DNA of 9,860 nucleotides from JAWWPG01 sp038327385 (GTDB lineage Bacteria > Actinomycetota > Actinomycetes > Propionibacteriales > Nocardioidaceae). A model generated the notes under the pieces. It worked only from the letters and a program-made list of their open reading frames with translations. It was not told where the DNA came from and ran no database searches. Position 1 is the stretch's first letter. The number at the start of each line of letters is the position of its first letter. Shown piece after piece: positions 6,914-9,860 of the stretch. The position numbers and the translations under genes were made by a program. The stretch is from positions 1 to 9,860 of the forward strand of contig JBBQKY010000091.1 of the NCBI GenBank assembly GCA_038327385.1. Reading direction: 5' to 3'.

Positions 6914-6942
6914 GGAGGTAGGGCCGGAATAACCGGAGGTAG
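6911..6942. repeat. 11-bp direct repeat, 21-bp period, in the dus-dgt gap
   Basis: ACCGGAGGTAG occurs at 6911-6921 and again at 6932-6942, exactly 21 bp apart, close to two turns of B-DNA. The first copy lies in the small palindrome CTACC-GGA-GGTAG (6909-6921) and overlaps the outer end of the neighbouring stem-loop; the second is preceded by TAACC. Between them CCGG-AATAA-CCGG (6924-6936) is a further short inverted repeat. It could be a tandem operator or part of the dus 3' structure. Confidence 0.5.
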
Positions 6943-6957
6943 CGGGCCGGCTGGGCG

Positions 6958-8082
6958 CTAGCCGCCGGAGACGCCGACCTCGGCGGCCGGGTCGACAGCC
7001 ATGTCGTCGCGGTCGGCGAGCCAACCGTCGGGAAGCGCCACTCGGCGTGGGCTCCCCTGCCGGCCCCGGGGGCTGCCGAGCTCACCGACCGGGAACGGCT
7101 CATCGGGATCCAGCCGAGCCAGCAACGAGTCGACAGCGGCGAGCGAGTCGACCAGCCCGAGGGACTGCCGCAGATCGCCACCGGCACGGAACCCTTTGAG
7201 GTACCACGCGATGTGCTTGCGGAACTCCTTGCAACCGCGGTCCTCCCCCATGTAGTGCACCAGGAGCTCCGCGTGGCGCCGCATCATGGCCGCCACCTCA
7301 CCCAGCAAGGGCAATGGTGGTGCAGGCTCGCCGGCGAAGGCGGCGGCCAGGTCTCTGAACAGCCACGGCCGACCGAGGCACCCCCGGCCAACGACGACAC
7401 CGGCACACCCCGTCTCGTCCATCATGCGCAACGCGTCGGGGGCCTCCCAGATGTCACCGTTACCCAGCACCGGGATGTCGACGGAGGCGGCCAGCTCGGC
7501 GACGGCATCCCAGTCGGCTGCTCCCGAGTAGTGCTGCGCGGCGGTCCGACCATGCAGCGCGATCGCCGCGCAACCGCAGTCCTGGGCGATCTCGCCGGCC
7601 CCCAAGAACGTCAGGTGGTCGTCATCGATGCCCTTGCGGGTCTTCATCGTCACCGGCACCTGGTACGGCGCAGCTGCCGCCACCGTCTTGTCGAGGATCG
7701 CCCGCAGCAGCCGCCGTTTCCACGGCAGCACGGCGCCGCCACCCTTGCGCGTCACCTTCGGCACGGGGCAGCCGAAGTTCAGGTCGATGTGTTGCACACC
7801 GTGGTCCCCGCAGAGGATCTGCGTAGCCCGCGCCATCGTGTCCGGGTCCACGCCGTACAGCTGCACCGAACGCACGGTCTCCTCCGGGTCGAAGACCAGC
7901 ATGCTCAACGTGGTCTCATCGCCCTCGACGAGGCCGCGACTGGTGATCATCTCGCAGACGTAGAGACCGGCCCCCTGTTCGCGGCACAGCGTCCGGTACG
8001 CCGCGTTGGTCACGCCAGCCATCGGCGCGAGCACGACGGGTGGGTCCACCAGGTGCGGACCCAGCTTCAGCGAAGCAGGCAT
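6958..8082 (-). CDS. dusB: tRNA-dihydrouridine synthase (DusB type)
   Basis: An FMN enzyme that reduces uridine to 5,6-dihydrouridine in tRNA D loops using NAD(P)H, in the cytoplasm. With the chosen start it has 374 residues. The TIM-barrel FMN site begins with 'LAPMAGVTN' (18-26). The catalytic Cys105 lies in 'DLNFGCPVPKVTRKGGG'. Other family segments are 'VTMKTRKGI', 'ALHGRTAAQHYSG', 'VLGNGDIW' and 'GVVVGRGCLGRPWLF'. A C-terminal helical tRNA-binding domain follows and contains 'YMGEDRGCKEFRKHIAWYLKG'. I preferred the ATG at 8082 because homologues begin shortly before 'PPVVLAPMAG' and TACCCT stands 6 nt upstream. An ATG at 8154 would add 24 non-conserved residues, has no Shine-Dalgarno and overlaps the upstream lipoprotein gene. 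Assignment to DusB rather than another Dus rests on overall resemblance. Confidence 0.93.
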   Translation of the reverse strand: MPASLKLGPHLVDPPVVLAPMAGVTNAAYRTLCREQGAGLYVCEMITSRGLVEGDETTLSMLVFDPEETVRSVQLYGVDPDTMARATQILCGDHGVQHIDLNFGCPVPKVTRKGGGAVLPWKRRLLRAILDKTVAAAAPYQVPVTMKTRKGIDDDHLTFLGAGEIAQDCGCAAIALHGRTAAQHYSGAADWDAVAELAASVDIPVLGNGDIWEAPDALRMMDETGCAGVVVGRGCLGRPWLFRDLAAAFAGEPAPPLPLLGEVAAMMRRHAELLVHYMGEDRGCKEFRKHIAWYLKGFRAGGDLRQSLGLVDSLAAVDSLLARLDPDEPFPVGELGSPRGRQGSPRRVALPDGWLADRDDMAVDPAAEVGVSGG

Positions 8083-8088
8083 CCCACT

Positions 8089-8094
8089 AGGGTA
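8089..8094 (-). promoter_or_regulatory. Putative leaderless -10 element of dus
   Basis: TACCCT on the minus strand (8094-8089), the 6-nt AGTGGG, then ATG at 8082. It has the TAnnnT form and the same spacing as three other genes here. No good -35 is visible. AGTGGG is at best a weak Shine-Dalgarno. This element also supports 8082 over 8154 as the start. Confidence 0.4.
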
Positions 8095-8137
8095 GATGGC
8101 GAAGCCCGAGTCCGGCCCCCACGATGTCGTCTGTGAG

Positions 8138-8725
8138 TCACCCGTCAGTGGCATTTTGGTGAACGGTGACCGTCACCCTGGTGGCCACGGTGCCCTTGTG
8201 GCCCTCGGCGTCGGTGTAGCTCAGCCGAACCGGGCCCGCTGTCCCGTTGAGACCTGACCAGCTGACCACAATGTCGAAGTAGTGCTGATTCCCGTCGCTG
8301 ACCGGCAAGGTAGCGCCCTCGGCCGGCACCTGACGCGCCCAGGCAGCCACCAACGTGGCGCCGCCAATGCCACTGGCCAGGCCCTGCGGGGGGATGCCGC
8401 GCCACACTCCGAAGGTCGCGAACTGATCACCCTCCTGGCGCTGGAACACCCCGATCCCCAGCAGCTTGAAGCCCTGGCTGTCCAGCCACACGGCCCGGTC
8501 GATCCGGACCGGACCGGGGCCGCGGTTGGCTATCGTGTCGAGTCCCTCGACGAACGTTCGCCCCCTGTCCGAGCCCACGCACAGCTCGTGGGTGCTACCG
8601 ACGGCGTACAGCGCGTGGGAGCCCGTCGAGCTGCCGTCGTTGCTGGCGCAGCTGCTGGCCAGGGCGGCGACGCTCACGGCGGCACCCAGCGTGCCGGCGG
8701 CGTGGCGGAGTCGCTGGGTCACCAC
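8138..8725 (-). CDS. Probable secreted lipoprotein of unknown function
   Basis: A 195-residue protein with a basic start (QRLRH), a hydrophobic stretch at about residues 9-23 and then Cys26 in 'AALASSC', an imperfect lipobox (Ala rather than Leu at -3). A low-complexity Ser/Gly/Asn linker follows, as in mature lipoproteins. The rest is strand-rich, with 'GPGPVRIDRAVWLDSQGFKLLGIGVF' (about 91-116) and a C-terminal 'GPVRLSYTDAEGHKGTVATRVTVTVH', suggesting a beta-sandwich exposed outside the membrane. I recognise no named family. Two adjacent GTG codons (8725 and 8722) can start it and neither has a good Shine-Dalgarno. Its stop is 55 bp before the chosen dus start. A candidate -10, TATACT, lies at 8849-8854. 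If the Cys is not lipidated it could be an ordinary secreted protein. Confidence 0.75.
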   Translation of the reverse strand: MVTQRLRHAAGTLGAAVSVAALASSCASNDGSSTGSHALYAVGSTHELCVGSDRGRTFVEGLDTIANRGPGPVRIDRAVWLDSQGFKLLGIGVFQRQEGDQFATFGVWRGIPPQGLASGIGGATLVAAWARQVPAEGATLPVSDGNQHYFDIVVSWSGLNGTAGPVRLSYTDAEGHKGTVATRVTVTVHQNATDG

Positions 8726-8770
8726 TGCCGGACGATGAGGGCACCTGGGTGGGACAGCGGGCCGTACCGG

Positions 8771-8878
8771 TCACACAGCCGACCCCGCGGGATGAAGTGG
8801 ACGTGATTCCTTGCGGTCGTGGTAAGCCCGGTTTTCGAAGATCAGCGGAGTATACGGCGGAATGTTGAAGGGAGACAC
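8771..8878 (-). CDS. Possible small ORF (35 aa), doubtful
   Basis: A GTG at 8878 opens a 35-codon frame ending in TGA at 8773-8771. The peptide, beginning VSPFNIPPYTPLIFENRAYH, is proline- and aromatic-rich and looks more protein-like than usual junk. It has no Shine-Dalgarno, and about a third of its third codon positions are A or T, unlike its neighbours. It fills most of the gap between the membrane-protein and lipoprotein genes. It may be a real small protein, the remnant of a larger gene, or chance. I recognise no homologue. Confidence 0.2.
   Translation of the reverse strand: MSPFNIPPYTPLIFENRAYHDRKESRPLHPAGSAV
8849..8854 (-). promoter_or_regulatory. Candidate -10 element upstream of the lipoprotein gene
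   Basis: The minus strand reads TATACT, close to the TATAAT consensus, in a locally AT-richer part of the 191-bp gap (8726-8916). No TTGACA-like -35 occurs at the right distance. It would give a leader of about 115 nt. The same bases lie inside a possible 35-codon ORF (8771-8878), so one reading may be incidental. Confidence 0.35.
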
Positions 8879-8916
8879 GGTGTGGCCGGGCGAACGTCCG
8901 CCGCCGGGGTGATCGG

Positions 8917-9573
8917 TCAGCGCGGGTCGGCGCGGTCGATGTTCCAGTGCCGGGAAACGGTCGCCAGCCAGACGAGCGGCCCCTCGCCGTCGTGGTGCGG
9001 CAGCAGCGAGTAGCGAGTGATGGTGCGTTGACCACCCTCCTCGTCGCCGTACAGCAGCTCGACCGTCAGGGGAGACTCGGCCCGGATCGCCTCGGCTACC
9101 TCGATGAAGTCAGGCTCCGTTGGGTCACGCAGCGCCCCCTGCCAGAAGAAGACATCGCTCGACGGTACGTACAGGTCGCGCGTGAGCCTGCGGAACTCGT
9201 CGAGCGGCGGGCGATCCGGTCTTAGCCCGCTGCCGATGGGGCCGGAGCCGACGACCCACCCGTCGAGCACCGCGAGGCCGCTGCCGACGTTGCGTAGCGA
9301 CATCGCCAGGTAGATGACGTCAGCGGTCACCTCCGCCATGCCATGGCCGCCGGGAAGGCGGAACATGTGCTGGTCGGCGTATGACACCTTCAGCGGCTCG
9401 TCGGAGAACCGAGAGGGGAACAGCAGCGGGCGTAAGCCCGCCAGGAGCGAGCGTTCCGCGGTGCGGGCGGCCCGGTTGGCGGAACGGACCGACGCGAACG
9501 TGGCCAGGGCCAGGACCAGGGTGCCCAGACCCGTCGCGAGCGCCGAGATCGTGACCCAGTCCCAGTTCGCCAC
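8917..9573 (-). CDS. Single-pass membrane protein of unknown function
   Basis: A 218-residue protein with one N-terminal hydrophobic helix (about residues 6-28, 'VTISALATGLGTLVLALATF') followed by a basic, alanine-rich helix (about 29-48). The remainder is soluble and strand-rich, including 'VIYLAMSLRNVGSGLAVLDGWVV' (about 86-108) and 'SPLTVELLYGDEEGGQRTITRYSLLP' (about 166-191). Positive residues after the helix suggest an N-out, C-in arrangement, with the larger domain in the cytoplasm. Many actinobacteria carry proteins of this outline annotated only as hypothetical; I know no function. The GTG start at 9573 lacks a Shine-Dalgarno, but TAGGTT lies 6 nt before it. It diverges from the EamA gene across a 142-bp gap and is 191 bp from the lipoprotein gene. 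Confidence 0.8.
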   Translation of the reverse strand: MANWDWVTISALATGLGTLVLALATFASVRSANRAARTAERSLLAGLRPLLFPSRFSDEPLKVSYADQHMFRLPGGHGMAEVTADVIYLAMSLRNVGSGLAVLDGWVVGSGPIGSGLRPDRPPLDEFRRLTRDLYVPSSDVFFWQGALRDPTEPDFIEVAEAIRAESPLTVELLYGDEEGGQRTITRYSLLPHHDGEGPLVWLATVSRHWNIDRADPR

Positions 9574-9579
9574 AAGGCG

Positions 9580-9585
9580 AACCTA
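9580..9585 (-). promoter_or_regulatory. Putative leaderless -10 element of the 8917-9573 gene
   Basis: TAGGTT on the minus strand (9585-9580), then CGCCTT, then GTG at 9573. It is identical in hexamer and spacing to the dgt element, and no ribosome-binding sequence intervenes. No clear -35 is visible. Confidence 0.45.
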
Positions 9586-9705
9586 GCCCGAGCCGCTCGA
9601 CCGCGGCGTGCTGGTATCGACGTCGCGATAATGTCAGGTCAGCTTGTGGATTGCATCTGGGGTTCCGCTGGTCGTCCGCTAGGACTGCTTCTCTCTCCAC
9701 CCAAC

Positions 9706-9710
9706 GAGGA
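9706..9710 (+). promoter_or_regulatory. Shine-Dalgarno of the EamA-type gene
   Basis: GAGGA at 9706-9710 lies 5 nt before the GTG at 9716 and fixes this start. It contrasts with the Shine-Dalgarno-poor starts of most minus-strand genes here. Confidence 0.7.
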
Positions 9711-9715
9711 CGGCT

Positions 9716-9860
9716 GTGCCGATCGCCCTAGCCAGCACACCCGCTGTTCCCGTCGGCGTCCTCGCCGCTGTGCTGTGCGCCGCGGTGCTGCACGCGGTGT
9801 GGAACGCGATCGCGCACGCAGTCACGGATCGGCTGGTGCTGTTCGCCATCATCGGTGCGG
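9716..9860 (+). CDS. EamA-family (DMT) transporter, 3'-truncated
   Basis: Only the first 48 codons are in the window. The GTG start at 9716 is preceded by a good Shine-Dalgarno. The peptide has a first hydrophobic helix, 'VGVLAAVLCAAVLHAVWNAI' (about residues 13-32), then a short polar turn and the beginning of a second helix, 'RLVLFAIIGA' (about 39-48). 'HAVWNAI' in helix 1 is the recognisable EamA/DMT signature, usually His-Ala-Leu-Trp-Asn-like. The family exports small metabolites through the cytoplasmic membrane; substrate cannot be told. It diverges from the gene at 8917-9573. The identification rests on one motif plus hydropathy. Confidence 0.75.
   Translation, partial: MPIALASTPAVPVGVLAAVLCAAVLHAVWNAIAHAVTDRLVLFAIIGA

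Noticed and set aside
7213..8136. Plus-strand open frame of about 300 codons opposite dus
   Set aside because: Antisense to a conserved enzyme; the peptide is His/Arg/Gly-rich with no motif.
8083..8154. ATG at 8154 as the dus start
   Set aside because: The extra 24 residues are not typical of the family, there is no Shine-Dalgarno, and it would overlap the upstream gene. The ATG at 8082 fits better.
9626..9631. GATAAT as the -10 of the EamA-type gene
   Set aside because: A good hexamer, but no -35 at a usual distance and it is about 85 bp before the start. TAGGAC at 9680-9685 is as likely, so neither is listed.

Overview
The window looks like ordinary chromosomal DNA from a high-GC actinobacterium (Actinomycetota). 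The evidence is the strong G/C bias at third codon positions, frequent GTG starts, a tRNA gene without an encoded CCA end, and the gene order dus - dgt - dnaG - RpoD-like sigma factor on one strand. Genus cannot be fixed from the sequence; the order resembles the dnaG region of several actinobacterial groups. I see no phage, IS element, CRISPR array, integrase or toxin-antitoxin pair.

Layout. At the left edge a 5'-truncated plus-strand gene (to 1169) encodes a putative GH43-like beta-propeller protein. A minus-strand DUF421/YetF membrane protein (1228-1827) converges on it. A plus-strand tRNA-Asn(GTT) (1966-2038) follows with its own recognisable promoter. Then comes a run of minus-strand genes, transcribed right to left: dus (tRNA-dihydrouridine synthase, start 8082), a 172-bp gap with strong inverted and direct repeats, dgt (dNTP triphosphohydrolase), dnaG (primase, 9 bp after dgt), a group 2 sigma-70 factor (61 bp after dnaG) and a conserved-type hypothetical gene (13 bp after the sigma gene) whose stop lies almost against the tRNA 3' end. 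Upstream of dus are two minus-strand envelope proteins of unknown function: a probable secreted lipoprotein (8138-8725) and a single-pass membrane protein (8917-9573). At the right edge the start of an EamA-type transporter (9716 onward) runs off the window on the plus strand.

How the genes fit together. dgt, dnaG and the sigma gene link dNTP-pool control, replication priming and transcription initiation, an actinobacterial counterpart of the enterobacterial rpsU-dnaG-rpoD macromolecular-synthesis arrangement. dus and the tRNA gene belong to tRNA function but need not be co-regulated with it.

The most interesting signals are regulatory. (1) Four genes (dus, dgt, dnaG and the 8917-9573 gene) have a TAnnnT hexamer exactly 6 nt before the start codon and mostly weak or absent Shine-Dalgarno sequences, as expected of leaderless transcripts. 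(2) The sigma factor has His and Ala at the two region 2.4 positions that are normally Gln and Thr and contact the first base of the -10 element, so its promoter preference may be altered. (3) Between dnaG and the sigma gene, a perfect hairpin partly buries the best Shine-Dalgarno in the area, which serves an out-of-frame 46-codon ORF overlapping the sigma start. (4) The dus-dgt gap holds a 63-nt stem-loop next to an 11-bp direct repeat spaced at 21 bp. No wholly new multi-gene system is evident.
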